Origin: Eustoma russellianum
Lineage: Eukaryota; Streptophyta; Magnoliopsida; Gentianales; Gentianaceae
NCBI GenBank assembly: GCA_036186865.1
Contig: AP025051.1
Location: forward strand, 20,213,724-20,277,723
DNA length: 64,000 nt
Reading direction: 5' to 3'
The notes under the pieces were generated by a model. That model searched no databases. It had not been told where the DNA came from and saw only the letters and a program-made list of their open reading frames with translations. Every line of letters starts with the position of its first letter. Positions within the stretch are counted from its first letter, which is position 1. Positions 24,524 to 36,121 of this stretch are shown here, piece after piece. Position numbers and translations under genes: made by a program.

Positions 24524-26280
24524 TTTGGTTAGTCTTCTATTCATGTTTACATTGATTAAATTTGCATATGAATGTTGCTGCCCAACCGTGTGTTAAACTG
24601 ATTTCTATTGCGTTAGTTGCTGTTTGTTTAGGTAGTTAGCTTTTGTTTTAAAGTGCTTGTTAGATAGTATACTATAGTATGGTAAATTAGTTAAGTGGCA
24701 AAACGAAAACACCCCACAAAAAAAACAACTTAGACTAGACATAGTGTTGTTAGGAGTTGTTTGCATAGTTTGGAACAAAACCGTGTGTGAAGCTGATTGT
24801 TCTTGTTTAATTTAGCTTAGTTGATCTTCATTAGACCTTAATCTAGTAGCTTAAGTGTTAGTTTAGTTGTATCCTTAAAAGAGAAAACTTGAACACAAAA
24901 TAGATTAGTTGGTAGTTAGCTTGTAATCAAGTAGTTAAAATTCTGTTTTAGTAACTTTTGTGCAAACTGTCCAAAACGTTTTAGTGCTGCCTTGTTTAGC
25001 TTAGTTAGACTAGATTACAACATAGTTTAAGTGTTTAGATGTTTGTTTAGTTTAGCTCAAGAAAACCGAAAACCAAAGAACCAAAACAAAGTAGTTTTAG
25101 CTAGTAAGTGTGCTACCTACTTCAAGAGACATACGTTTGAACATCAACCCTTGCATCTAGTGTCATTTAGTTTAGAATCTGATTGCATCATACAAACAAA
25201 AACCAAACAAAAAACAAGTAGGATAGATCACTTAAAAACCAAACAAAACAAGATAGCCTAGTTGCATCAAAACTGATTTTCCATTAGTTGTTAGTAACCA
25301 GCTTTTGTAAACTTCATTTAGGCACAACTAAGTTGCATTTAGCCATCTTAGAATTAGTTAGATCACTTGCATCAAAAACAAAAAAAAGGAAAAAGAACAA
25401 CCTGCCCAAAAACCGTGTGGATTAAAACAACTTTTAAAGCTCATTTGAAATCTTGGTACATGCTAATAGCTTTATCCTTTTGTTGATTTCAATTGTTTCA
25501 AACAACTTGTTGGACTTAGATATATTCTGGAAGTTAGGAATTGTTTAAGCCCCACATTGTTAAAGAGCTATCCAATTGTTGTTTTAGATCATTTTCTGAA
25601 CTTACATTGCACTATATACGATTTGAACTTGTTGTAATTGTGAATTGAACTCCCACTACATAGTGTTTAGCCGTGTTGTGTACGAGGAACTTTCAAATTC
25701 CAAATACAACAAACCTTGTGCAATTAAAGGCCGTGGGCAATGTCTCATGTAGGCCGTGAGGAATAGTCTCACAACAATCAAGCAAACCATCCAAAGAAAG
25801 AAAATTAAGCTTGATTGAGAAATACGCGAGAGAAAAGCCAATATTTGTCAACAAGTAAGAGGCAAGACAAGAGAGAATTGCACAAGAAAGCCTAGTGAGG
25901 AAAAAGCCCAAAGATAAACGTTGCATAAAAGGAAAATCCCGTGCAAAAGAAAGAAAGTGCCCAAACCAAACCCCAAAGTGTTGTAGTTTTGAAATAATTG
26001 AAAGTTTCTAAAGCAAACCCTTGCTAGCACTTTGTTTGTGTGTCTTTACTTTCACTTTACTACAATTGATAATTGCATATGCTGTAAAGTAAATTGAGGG
26101 ATTGACTTAAAACAACCCCGTAGATTTCATTCAGCCCGAACAACAATTTGACTTCTGTGATTTACTTGAATCTTTAGGAGAAATAGTCCAAATTGCTGTT
26201 TTGAACAATTGTCAACATAAAATAGAGTATTTGCATCTTGTCAATATTTTAAATTGGTTTTTGAGATTGTCTTCTGAATC
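24524..26280 (+). other. Untranslated leader of CRM-like copy 2
   Basis: About 1.75 kb, AT-rich, no convincing frame; similar to 6431-8169. Confidence 0.7.
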
Positions 26281-29200
26281 ATGGGTCCCCAACAGAAAGA
26301 TAATACACCATCCCCGTCCCCATCTACTCCTGTTCCATCCCCAGTCCCTGTTACCCTAGAGAATATACAGCAAACACTCACTTTCCTTGTTAATCAGTTT
26401 GGTTTAATGAGAAGTGACATAGAGGATAACAAACAAAGGATAAACAACGTAGAAAAGCCAACCTCAGATCAAAAGGAACCTAGTATACCTTTTCAAGAAG
26501 GCACCTCTTATGGTAATGAGTCTCCTGTTCAACCTAGAAGAGTCACATCACATAGAGGTAGAGGTCGAGGTCGAGGTAGTAATGGTGGTCGTAGGAACAT
26601 TTCTTTTGAGGAGAGATTTGATTATCTCCCTGAGTACAATGAAGAACACTATCCGGAAGAACGGTATGATGAACGTCAACCTGATAGAAATGAACATCTT
26701 GAAGAAGAGTTCATTACTACTAAACTGACGATACCCTCCTTCCAAGGGAAAAGTGATCCTGAAGCTTATCTGCAATGGGAAACAAAAGTAGATCATATGT
26801 ATTCTTGCACTAACTATTCTGAATTGGCCAAAGTGCGGTATGCAACTTTTGAATTTGTAGATTATGCTTTACTCTGGTGGGAGCAATTGCAGAACACCAG
26901 GAGAAGAACAAGACAGCCCCCTGTTGTTACTTGGTCCGAACTGAAACAAGAGATGAGGAAGAGATTCATATCTCCTTCCTATGAGAGAAGTATCTTCCAG
27001 AAATTACAACAACTTTCTCAAGGTAATAGATCTGTTGATGAATTTTATAAAGAATTAGAACATCTGCTTACCAGGGCTAACATAGAAGAAGCTGAGGAAG
27101 CCACAATGGCTAGATTTCTAGCTGGCTTGAACAAAGAGATTGCATTCAAGGTGGAACTCACACCTTACTCTGATCTGGCTTCTATGGTTCACATTGCTGA
27201 GAAAGTGGAAAGACAATTGAAGGTAAAAACTTCTAACCCTTCTTTTCGGACTAATCCTTTGAGTTTTCCCAGAACACAGCCCAGGACGCCTTTCCGTCCA
27301 CAACAAGGTCAAGGCCGTGGATTCCAAGGAAAATCAACCCAGAACATCCAAAATCGTCCAAAGTTTCCAATCCCTGATAAAGGCAAAGCCAAGGTGGAAG
27401 GTACGCCTAATGTTAAGACTCGTGATATTCAATGTTTTAAATGCTTAGGAAAAGGTCATTTTGCTAATCAATGTCCCAACCCTAAACGCATCATGTTTAT
27501 TGAAGAGTCTAATGAGTATTATTCTGAGGAAGAATTGGAAGAGAATGAAGAAAACAAAGAAATTGAGCAAACGTGTGAGGAAGAAGAAGAGATTAGTGAA
27601 GAGACTAATGAGTGTGAAACAAAAGAGTTCTTAGTTGTCCGTCGAGCCCTAAGTGCCCAAATTAAAACTGAAGAACCTGACATACAAAGAGAGAACATAT
27701 TCCACATTCACTGTATGGTTAAAAAGAAAGTCTGCACTTTAATCATTGACTCCGGTTCATGTACCAATGTGGCAAGTTTTGAACTTGTTAGGAAACTTGA
27801 GTTACCTTTATTGAATCACCCCCATCCTTATAGACTTACGTGGCTTAACGAGTGTGGTGAAGTTAAAGTAACAAAGCAAGTCCTAATTTCTTTATCAATC
27901 GGTGGGTATTTTGCTGAGGTGTTATGTGATGTAGCCCCTATGCAATCAAGTCATATCTTATTAGGTAGACCGTGGCAATTTGACAACAAGGTTACTTATG
28001 ATGGTTACCTAAATAGATATTCCTTTAGGCATAACAACAAGCTGTTCAAATTAAATGCCTTGCCCCCGCACAAAGTTTTTGAGGATCAACAACGCATCTT
28101 AAAAAGTCATAATGATCCAAAAGAAAAGGAATTGGAGAGGATTTTCATCAAAGAAAACCAATTAAGAAGTTCTCATCTTAGAGTTGAACCAAAAGAAAAC
28201 AAGGTTTCTGCTGAACCATCTATAAAGAAAAGCGCATTCTTTGCATCTCAAAGTGAGGTATTCCATGCTATCAACTCAAAGAAAACTGTTTATATCTTGC
28301 TTTACAAAGAAACTCTATTCTCTTCATCTGACATACCATCTACTTTACCAAGTGAAGTTGCATCTTTACTTCAAGAATTTTCTAGCTTGTTTCCTGAAGG
28401 AGATCCCCCAGGTTTACCACCTCTAAGAGGCATTGAACATCAAATAGATTTCGTTCCAGGAGCTGTTCTGCCAAACAGACCTGCCTATAGAGCCAATCCA
28501 GAGGAAACTAAGGAAATCCAAAAGCAAGTTGAGGAACTATTGACCCAGGGTAAAGTAAAAGAGAGTATGAGTCCTTGTGCTGTTCCTGTTATCATTGTCC
28601 CTAAGAAAGATGGAACTTGGAGAATGTGTACTGACTGTAGAGCCATCAATAAGATCACTGTGAAGTATAGATACCCTATTCCTAGGTTGGATGACATGTT
28701 GGATATGTTGTATGGGTCTAGGTGTTTTAGCAAAATAGATCTTAAGCAAGGCTATTTCCAAGTGAGGATTAGGGAAGGTGATGAATGGAAAACCGCCTTT
28801 AAGACTAAATTTGGATTGTACAAGAATGGTTAGTTATGCCCTTTGGTTTAACCAACGCCCCTAGTACTTTCATGAGGTTAATGAATGAGGTCTTAAGGAA
28901 ATTCATAGGGAAATTTGTAGTAGTTTACTTTGATGACATTCTTATCTACTCCAAAACCCTAAGTGAACACCTGAACCATCTAAGAGTTGTTTTTGCCACC
29001 CTACAGAAAGAAGAGTTATATGCTAATTTCAAGAAGTGTTCTTTCTGTCTGGAGAAGGTTACATTCTTAGGATTTGTGATTAGTGCTGAAGGAATTGAAA
29101 TGGACCAAGAGAAAGTTAAATCCATAACTGAGTGGCCAACCCCTAAATCTGCTGGAGATATTAGGAGTTTTCATGGATTAGCTAGCTTCTATAGACGTTT

Positions 29201-31184
29201 TGTGAAGGATTTCTCTACCCTAGCTGCACCCTTGAATGAGTTAGTCAAGAAAGATGTAAGATTTGAATGGGGAGAATCACAACAACAAGCCTTTGAGGAA
29301 CTTAAGAAACGTCTAACTTCTGCACCTATCCTGAGATTGCCCAACTTTGATGAAATGTTTGAAGTTGAATGTGATGCCAGTGGAGTTGGCATTGGAGCTG
29401 TATTGCATCAAGGTAACAAACCTGTTGCCTACTTTAGTGAGAAACTGAAAGGAGCTTCCATAAATTATTCAACCTATGATAAAGAATTGTATGCCCTTGT
29501 CCGTTCATTACAAACTTGGCAACATTATCTGCAACCTAAGGAATTTGTGATTCATACTGATCATGAGAGCCTTAAGTATCTAAAAGGTCAAGGAAAATTG
29601 AATAAAAGACATGCCAAATGGGTTGAATACATTGAACAATTCCCTTATGTAATCAAGTATAAGCAAGGCAAAGAAAATGTTGTTGCTGATGCCTTATCTC
29701 GTCGCTATACTTTGATTACTACTCTTTCATGTAACATGTTTGGTTTTGAGTCTATCAAAGAGATGTATCATTCTGATCATGACTTTAGTTCTATATATCA
29801 AGCATGCACTGATTCCCCTTTTGCTAAATATTACTTGCATGATGGTTACTTGTTTAAAGAACATAAGTTATGTGTACCAATGTGTTCATTAAGAGAGTTG
29901 TTGATAAAAGAAGCTCATGGAGGAGGATTAATGGGTCATTTTGGCTCGTTAAAAACATTGGAAACACTTAAGGAACATTTCTTCTGGCCACATATGAGAG
30001 CACATGTTGATAAGGTATGTGACCAATGTATTACTTGCAAGCAAGCAAAGTCTAGAACACAACCACATGGATTATACACTCCTTTATCTGTTCCAAACTC
30101 ACCTTGGACTGATATTTCTATGGACTTTGTATTGGGATTGCCTCGATCCAAAACTGGTAAAGATAGCATCTTTGTTATTGTTGATAGATTTTCCAAAATG
30201 GCACATTTCATTGCATGTAAGAAAGTTGATGATGCTATTCATATTGCTGATTTGTTCTTTAAGGAGATTGTTAGATTGCATGGCATGCCACGTACGATTG
30301 TTAGCGATAGAGATACAAAGTTTCTAAGTCATTTCTGGCGAGTTTTGTGGAGTAAACTTGGTACTAAATTGTTATTTTCTACAACTGCTCACTCACAAAC
30401 CGATGGTCAAACTGAAGTTGTTAATAGAACTTTGTCTCAACTGTTACGTGTTGTCATTCAAAAGAACTTAAAGAATTGGGAAGATTGCTTAGCTTATATT
30501 GAGTTTGCGTACAATAGAGTTGTTCATAGTGGAACATTGCATTCTCCTTTTGAAGTTGTTTATGGCTTTAACCCTTTGTCCCCGCTTGATCTTGTTCCCA
30601 TACCTGTTCATGAACGTGTTAGTTTAGATGGTGAACGAAAAGCAAAACTTGTGAAAGAATTGCATGAAAAGGTTAAGTCACAACTTGAAGCTAAGAATAA
30701 AGTGTATGCCAATAGAGCCAACAGGAATCGTAAAGTTGTTATATTTGAACCTGGTGATCTTGTTTGGTTACACTTGAGGAAAGAAAGATTCCCTAAGGAA
30801 AGGGACTCAAAATTGAAGCCGAGAGGCGATGGACCGTTCAAAGTGTTGAAACGGCTTGGTGATAATGCCTATGTTCTCGATCTTCCTGAAGAAAGGTATG
30901 GTCCTATCTCTAAAACTTTTAATGTTGCTGACCTTTCTCCGTTTAGTATTGATTCAGATTCGAGGACGAATCCTTTTCAAGTGGGAGGGAATGATGAGCT
31001 ACAGCCTAACCTTGTGGATACAAACACTGACGTTGACACCTCGATGCCCCACACAGGTCCCATGACAAGGAGTATGGCTAAGAAATTGTTACAATGTGTT
31101 GAATCATTTCTTTACAGGCATGAAGAGGATGAGCCAAGCAAAGATGATGTCCATTGGGTTTATATGATACAAGCTATGATTTAG
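26281..31184 (+). pseudogene. gag-pol of CRM-like copy 2, one frameshift
   Basis: First frame 26281-28833 (850 codons): acidic N-terminus with an R/G-rich patch, gag core (about residues 150-300, LWWEQL), CCHC knuckle at residues 385-398, protease DSGS from residue 490, and the start of RT with the CTDCRAINK block. Two extra bases after the codons for KFGLY (near 28820) end this frame. The second frame 28836-31184 (782 codons) resumes at MPFGLTNAPSTF, with YFDD at residues 31-34, RNase H (ECDASGVGIG), integrase zinc region and D-D-E motifs, and a tail entering the 3' LTR at 30992. The start is the ATG of MGPQQKD, after about 1.75 kb of leader. If the 2-base insertion is real, RT would not be made in frame. 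A sequencing error is an alternative. Confidence 0.92.
30981..30991 (+). promoter_or_regulatory. Polypurine tract of CRM-like copy 2
   Basis: GTGGGAGGGAA directly before the 3' LTR and inside the pol reading frame. Confidence 0.87.
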
Positions 31185-32252
31185 TTGTATCCAAAACGTG
31201 TTGTACATATCTTTAGTTGTTCCTTTTATTATTGTTGGTTTGTTAACTTTGTTTTAGGATAGTTTGTGTTGTATTCTTGCCTTATCTTTCAGGTACACGT
31301 TTTAGCTTGAAGATGCAATTCAAACCTGAAATTTTGTCCAAGCAAAGAGGTGACAAACAAGTAGCTTACAAGCAAGGAGGTGATAAGCAAGTAGGTTACA
31401 AACAAGGAGGTGATAAGCAAGTAGGTTACAAGCAAGGAGGTGACAAGCACTCATGTCAAACTCAAGGCTTGTCCTCCACGCAAATAGTGAGCAAAACAAG
31501 CTGCTCAAAGCTTTAACCAATGAGAAGAAGTCTTGCAAATGTTCAAGCCAATCACACTCAAGTTGAAGACAAGAAAACAAGCTGCACAAAGATTCATCCA
31601 ATCAAAATGCTTGAGGGAAACCGTTGGGCTAAGGAATGAGAAGGTTTGAATATTCAAAGACAACTTGCAACCAATCAAAGGCCTTTCTCAAGCAAGCTGC
31701 TACCTATCTAAGCCAATCAAATTGATCAAAGGAGGAAGGCTGGAAAAGAGGTTAAACACACGACAAGGCAACCAGCCTTTTGGAACCAAAAGTTGCTCAA
31801 ACAATTTCCAAGCAAAGCATGTCATTTAGTCTAGTATTTTGTATATTAAATCTTGTACTTCTTAGCATTTTCGTTGGTTATAAGTAGAGCTAGAACCAGA
31901 TTGTAAATGGAACCATTATCAATATACATTTCAACCAGAATTTCCTTCAAGGAGTTATCAACATTTCAAGTTGAAGTCTAAAGCCACTTACGGTTTTCTC
32001 TCAAGTTCCTACCCTAGAACTTGTTAGTATTTGCTTCATCTTTTGGTTTACAAGCATCTTAAGGTCTCTTGAGGTTTTAGATGTGTTGGAGTGCCAAAGA
32101 GGGAGAGGTGTTGGCATAGATTGAGCCAAGAACAACGGTTAAAGATCAAGGGGTATCTTGGAGATGTTCTTTGACATAGCTTGTGTTCAAATCAGTTTGG
32201 AATAGGAGACAAAGTCCTTGGCAAAGTTTTCTAGCCTTCGTTTGGCTTATCA
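30992..32252 (+). repeat. 3' LTR of CRM-like copy 2
   Basis: Same length and, as far as I compared by eye, same sequence as 23249-24509. Its first 193 bases encode the last 64 residues of pol, ending at the TAG at 31182-31184. Confidence 0.92.
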
Positions 32253-33502
32253 CCCTTGCTTCCTTAGTGATTAAAAACGTGTGGATTAAGAATGAGCAAG
32301 ACCAACACTTCAAGATGGTCGTTGATCAGGCAAACCAATACGGCCCTCCTGGACGGCACCTTTAAGCAATGGCAACACCTTCAAAATGCTCAACTTTGAA
32401 GGATCTTAACCTAGGTTTTTAATACAAAACCAAGAAAACAAAGTCTCACACAAAGTGAAAGAAATATCAAGAATTCTTATTCATCAAAAGTTGTCCCTAA
32501 CATTCGGCCAAAAGGCCCTATTTATAGACTAGAAAACGTGCTCCTCAAGCCTTAGAATGGCTAGACATTATTTCAAATAATGCTAGCTACCAAATGTTTA
32601 AATTTAAAATCTGGTTGAAATTCAAACCAAGATAAATTCTAGCTAAAACTTGAATTTGCTTGTAGAATGCCAACTTCTCTCTTCCAGCCGTGTATGATGA
32701 CTAAATGGAGGTGTTTGAGATCTGATTTGATGATGATAAGGTGGTTGGATTTGAATTCAAAGGTTGGTTCAAATTTGAATTCGAATTGAGTTTGAATTTG
32801 AATTCAAATTTGGGTTTAACTTTGAATTGTGATCTCATCTCCTCCTTGCTTCAAGAATGGCGTGTAGATGGCTTCAAGGTGGCTAAGATGTTGAATTCAA
32901 ATGTCGGTTGAAGTTTGAATTCAAATTGAGTTTGAATTTGAATTCAAATTTGGGTTCAACTTTGAATTGTAGACTCATCTTCCTCTTAACCTCCAAGATG
33001 GCGTGTGGAATGGACTAAGATAAGGCTGAGAATTTATTGAAATGTAAATCTCAAATTAGATGAAACTTGAATTCAAATAATGGTTGAATTTAAATTTAAG
33101 TTTGTCTTCAAGTTTGAATGCGATTTAATCTCCATCTTTGAACTTCAAGTTGGGCGCCACTATGGAGATAATTTGAGCTGGATTTTGAAAATGGAATTCC
33201 ATCTTGGACACATTTGAATTTGTCTTTGTGGAGACAAACATTCTTCTCAAGACAACATTCATTTTGTTTCCCTTTTTGAAGCACACGCCTGTAATGCCCT
33301 TTTGAGCTTCCATTAGGCTTGGAAATTTCATGTACCTAATTTACCTGCAAAGCAAACACAAGGAAGCAAGGATCCCAAGAAAACAAGACATACATTTGGT
33401 TATTTTATTGAAAGACGCCTATATGCATGAAAAGTGATGCATGGAATGCAACCCAAGACTAAGACAAACTGTCTTGTATTTTGCACACCTTGGACCGCAT
33501 CA
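32253..33502 (-). repeat. Inner part of the 3' LTR of the non-autonomous element
   Basis: Matches 36204-37451 closely, with a 4-bp length difference near 32500 and a 2-bp difference near 33467. It ends ACCGCATCA and is followed by the polypurine tract. A minus-strand TATA box (reverse complement of CTATTTATAG) lies at 32518-32527. Confidence 0.88.
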
Positions 33503-33514
33503 TTCCCTCCTTCC
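33503..33514 (-). promoter_or_regulatory. Polypurine tract of the non-autonomous element
   Basis: Minus-strand GGAAGGAGGGAA immediately upstream of the 3' LTR in element orientation. Confidence 0.82.
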
Positions 33515-33567
33515 TAAAAAAGATTCGTCCCGAATCTTAGCATGTATGTCATGCGGGAGAAAGATCC

Positions 33568-34743
33568 TCAATAATGCAACAAAGATACAAGACTCACATG
33601 TATGCACACTTTCATCCTAAGATGTTTAGGGTGAATGAGTAATGCAATGACAAAACATGTTCTTAAAAACTCATAAAAGCTGATTTGGTCATGCATCAAC
33701 AATAAGTAAGTCCTCTTCCTCACATGTTTTGGATGCATTAGGATCTGATTTTCAAATTTTAGTTGATAATACGCATCATCAAATCCTATAGGGGGTGCAT
33801 GACAAGAGGTGTTCAACAGAGGTTTCTTTGTAGTGTTTCTAGGATGTATAACCAATAAAAGCTCATAGTTATCATGCATTTGATCCTCACACAAGGTCAG
33901 CACATGAATGTCAGATGATGTATCATGATGTGGTGACAAAAATAGCGTGTTTGGAGTTGTGATATTCATGTCGCCATTATTTTCATTGGCGCTTCTTAAA
34001 ACTTCCAAATCCGGTGAATTTAAACTATCATGCTCATCAAAGCACAAATCAGCACTAACATCCAGATTATTATCCTCAAAATCAGTTTGCAACGTAATGT
34101 CAAGTGGAATTTCATATTCATACTCATGTAAATTGGAATTTTCATGGGATGGAATGTCACTATCAAAATACTCAAACAAAGGATTATTATAGACAATCCA
34201 TTCATGCTTCTCAACATTATCATGTTTGTCACCTAAGACATCATTATTCTCACTTGAAATGTCATTCCAATCATCTTGTAAATCAGCATGTAAATCAAGC
34301 AAATCATGTGAATCATGCGAAGCACAAACAACTTTAGATTCATGCTCATCACTTTCAGCACGCAAGTTAGTCTCATGCATATGAACACTATGAACATCGA
34401 CAAGTCTCCTAAGACCTTGCAATTTATTAAGGAGGTCTAATCTGTGTACCTTTTGTTCTTCTACTTTTAAAAGGATTTCAGAGTTGCGTTCTTTTTGTGC
34501 TAGAAATTTCTTACGAATGTCAGCATTACGTTCTAAGAACTTCACACGGTCATGTTCATTCAGCACATCAACTTTAGCATCATGAACGACATGTTTATCA
34601 ATCGAAATTTCAGCATCATCATCATAAGAATCATGCTCAATACCAACACTAAAATCAAGCGAATCAATTTCGTAACAAGCTTGATTGAAGCCTTTTACCA
34701 TTACGTGATAGAGGTCTCTAATGTCATCTTCCATGGAATCCAT
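33568..34743 (-). CDS. Orphan acidic ORF of the non-autonomous element
   Basis: Uninterrupted 391-codon frame, the only sizeable one between the LTRs. I do not recognise the protein. It starts MDSMEDDIRDLYHVMVKGF, is rich in Asp, Glu, His and Asn, and has a charged, probably helical stretch at about residues 65-115 (RVKFLERNADIRKKFLAQKE onward). A long acidic middle part of low complexity follows. The C-terminal 90 residues are less acidic and contain two similar HPKH segments. No zinc knuckle, protease, RT, RNase H or integrase motif is visible. It is preceded by a 1.36-kb leader after the primer site and followed closely by the polypurine tract, the position of gag-pol in an autonomous element. 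It could be a diverged gag, a captured gene fragment, or a chance frame kept by youth. Function unknown. Confidence 0.6.
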   Translation of the reverse strand: MDSMEDDIRDLYHVMVKGFNQACYEIDSLDFSVGIEHDSYDDDAEISIDKHVVHDAKVDVLNEHDRVKFLERNADIRKKFLAQKERNSEILLKVEEQKVHRLDLLNKLQGLRRLVDVHSVHMHETNLRAESDEHESKVVCASHDSHDLLDLHADLQDDWNDISSENNDVLGDKHDNVEKHEWIVYNNPLFEYFDSDIPSHENSNLHEYEYEIPLDITLQTDFEDNNLDVSADLCFDEHDSLNSPDLEVLRSANENNGDMNITTPNTLFLSPHHDTSSDIHVLTLCEDQMHDNYELLLVIHPRNTTKKPLLNTSCHAPPIGFDDAYYQLKFENQILMHPKHVRKRTYLLLMHDQISFYEFLRTCFVIALLIHPKHLRMKVCIHVSLVSLLHY

Positions 34744-36106
34744 GAGTAACCTGAAATTAATCGAGCAACAAAGAAAGGAAAAACTAACACAAAGACGAAA
34801 GAGATTTCGTTACGTTAGTGGGAAAAGAAAACAAATACAGGCACTCCACTTTCTTTTCTTTCCACTCTCTTACCACTTTGCTTCTTGGATAACCTGAAGT
34901 TAATAAGATTCAAAGCGAACAATTAAGAAAGTGTTTTGCCAATGCTTCGTCCAAATCACAACGGTCTACACTTGTTTCTCCCTTTTGCGTTCAAGTTGCC
35001 CAAATAGTATCAAAATAGAATCAAGTGAAATGGAAACAAACTTGAACTTTCTACTAAGATTCGAAGAAAATAAGCAACCAAAATTGATGTATAAGGCTGA
35101 ACCAAAGATGAACTAAGGATTGCCGTGGGCAATCTTTAGTTAGTTTTTGATTCAATGCACTTACTATCCACAAAATGGTTCAAGTCATGCAATAATCGAG
35201 CAACCAAGTGTGTGATTTGTTCAAGAAGAGCAATGCAAGGAAAATAAAGGTGTAAGGGCGGTTGGGGTTTAATAAAATAGGAGATGGTATCCAAGGTTGC
35301 CAAATTGTACCAAAAATTTTAAATAATGCACAAATGCTTTCTTCCTTTTTCTTTTCACCTTTTTTTGTCTTTCTTTCTCTTCTTGCGGTTTTCAACTCAC
35401 GCAAGTTTCAGATTCTCTTTTTTTTTTGTTCAAGGCAAGAAAACGTAACTTCTCTGCTTTTGTTCAAACGTTGTTCTTGACAAACCCTGGCAAGGAACTT
35501 TTGATTTCAGCCAAAGGTAATCTCAAATATGCAATATTGTGTAGGGGAATGTGAATGAGGATAAATCTCAGTTAGGGTTTTGTGGGTAACCGAGATTAGG
35601 GTTTTCGAAGAATTAGGGTTTTGCGTGGCGGGTTTTCAGCTTTCATGTTTGTTGTGGAAGTGGTTTTCACACGTATGATCAGCACGATTGGAGCATGAAA
35701 TCAATCAAAATATGAATCATAAGAGGCATACAATCATCACCAACTAAAAGCTTCGGTAGCAACAAGATGATTTGAAACCGAGGTAGCTTTATAGGCTGAT
35801 GGTTGGAATATTTAAAAGAAGGCTGAATGTAACCTAAAATGCAACAAACCCTAATTTGTTCAAGTTTGAACGACTCAAAATCAGATTGTGATGCGAAAAG
35901 GAAATAAAAGAAATGACACTTGAATGATGAAAAGCAAAATGCAGCAACATGCAAGGACTCAAAGCAATGTTTGTTTTGGACTTTTTTTTTTGAAATGCAA
36001 GACAAGGGCGTGTAGAGTGAGGAGTAGAAGAAGGACACAACTAAACTTAAAATGACTAGACTCAAACAAAAAAAGGAAATGATAGATGGTGGAATAGAGT
36101 AACCTG
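34744..36106 (-). other. Leader region of the non-autonomous element
   Basis: Between primer site and ORF. Several short frames exist (one of 146 codons at 35679-36119, which overlaps the primer site), none with recognisable domains. Confidence 0.5.
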
Positions 36107-36118
36107 GCTCTGATACCA
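36107..36118 (-). promoter_or_regulatory. Primer binding site of the non-autonomous element
   Basis: On the minus strand TGGTATCAGAGC, three bases from the 5' LTR edge. It fixes the element's orientation. Confidence 0.9.
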
Positions 36119-36121
36119 ATT

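Larger units (their letters stand above)
23249..32252 (+). mobile_element. CRM-like chromovirus LTR retrotransposon, copy 2 (young)
   Basis: Complete 9.0-kb element with 1261-bp LTRs at exactly 7743-bp offset from start to end, hence no length difference; all stretches I compared were identical. Target duplication CCCTT is found at 23244-23248 and 32253-32257, and the uninterrupted target survives in the other LTR of the host element near 36204. Primer site, leader, gag-pol and polypurine tract are all present. It is the same family as copy 1 but a distinct subfamily in the LTR. Only one coding lesion was noticed, a 2-base insertion in RT near 28820. LTR identity indicates a recent insertion. 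Confidence 0.9.

Noticed and set aside
35679..36119. 146-codon minus-strand frame in the non-autonomous element
   Set aside because: It overlaps the primer binding site and LTR edge, has low-complexity Ser/Phe/Leu composition, and shows no domain; probably chance.
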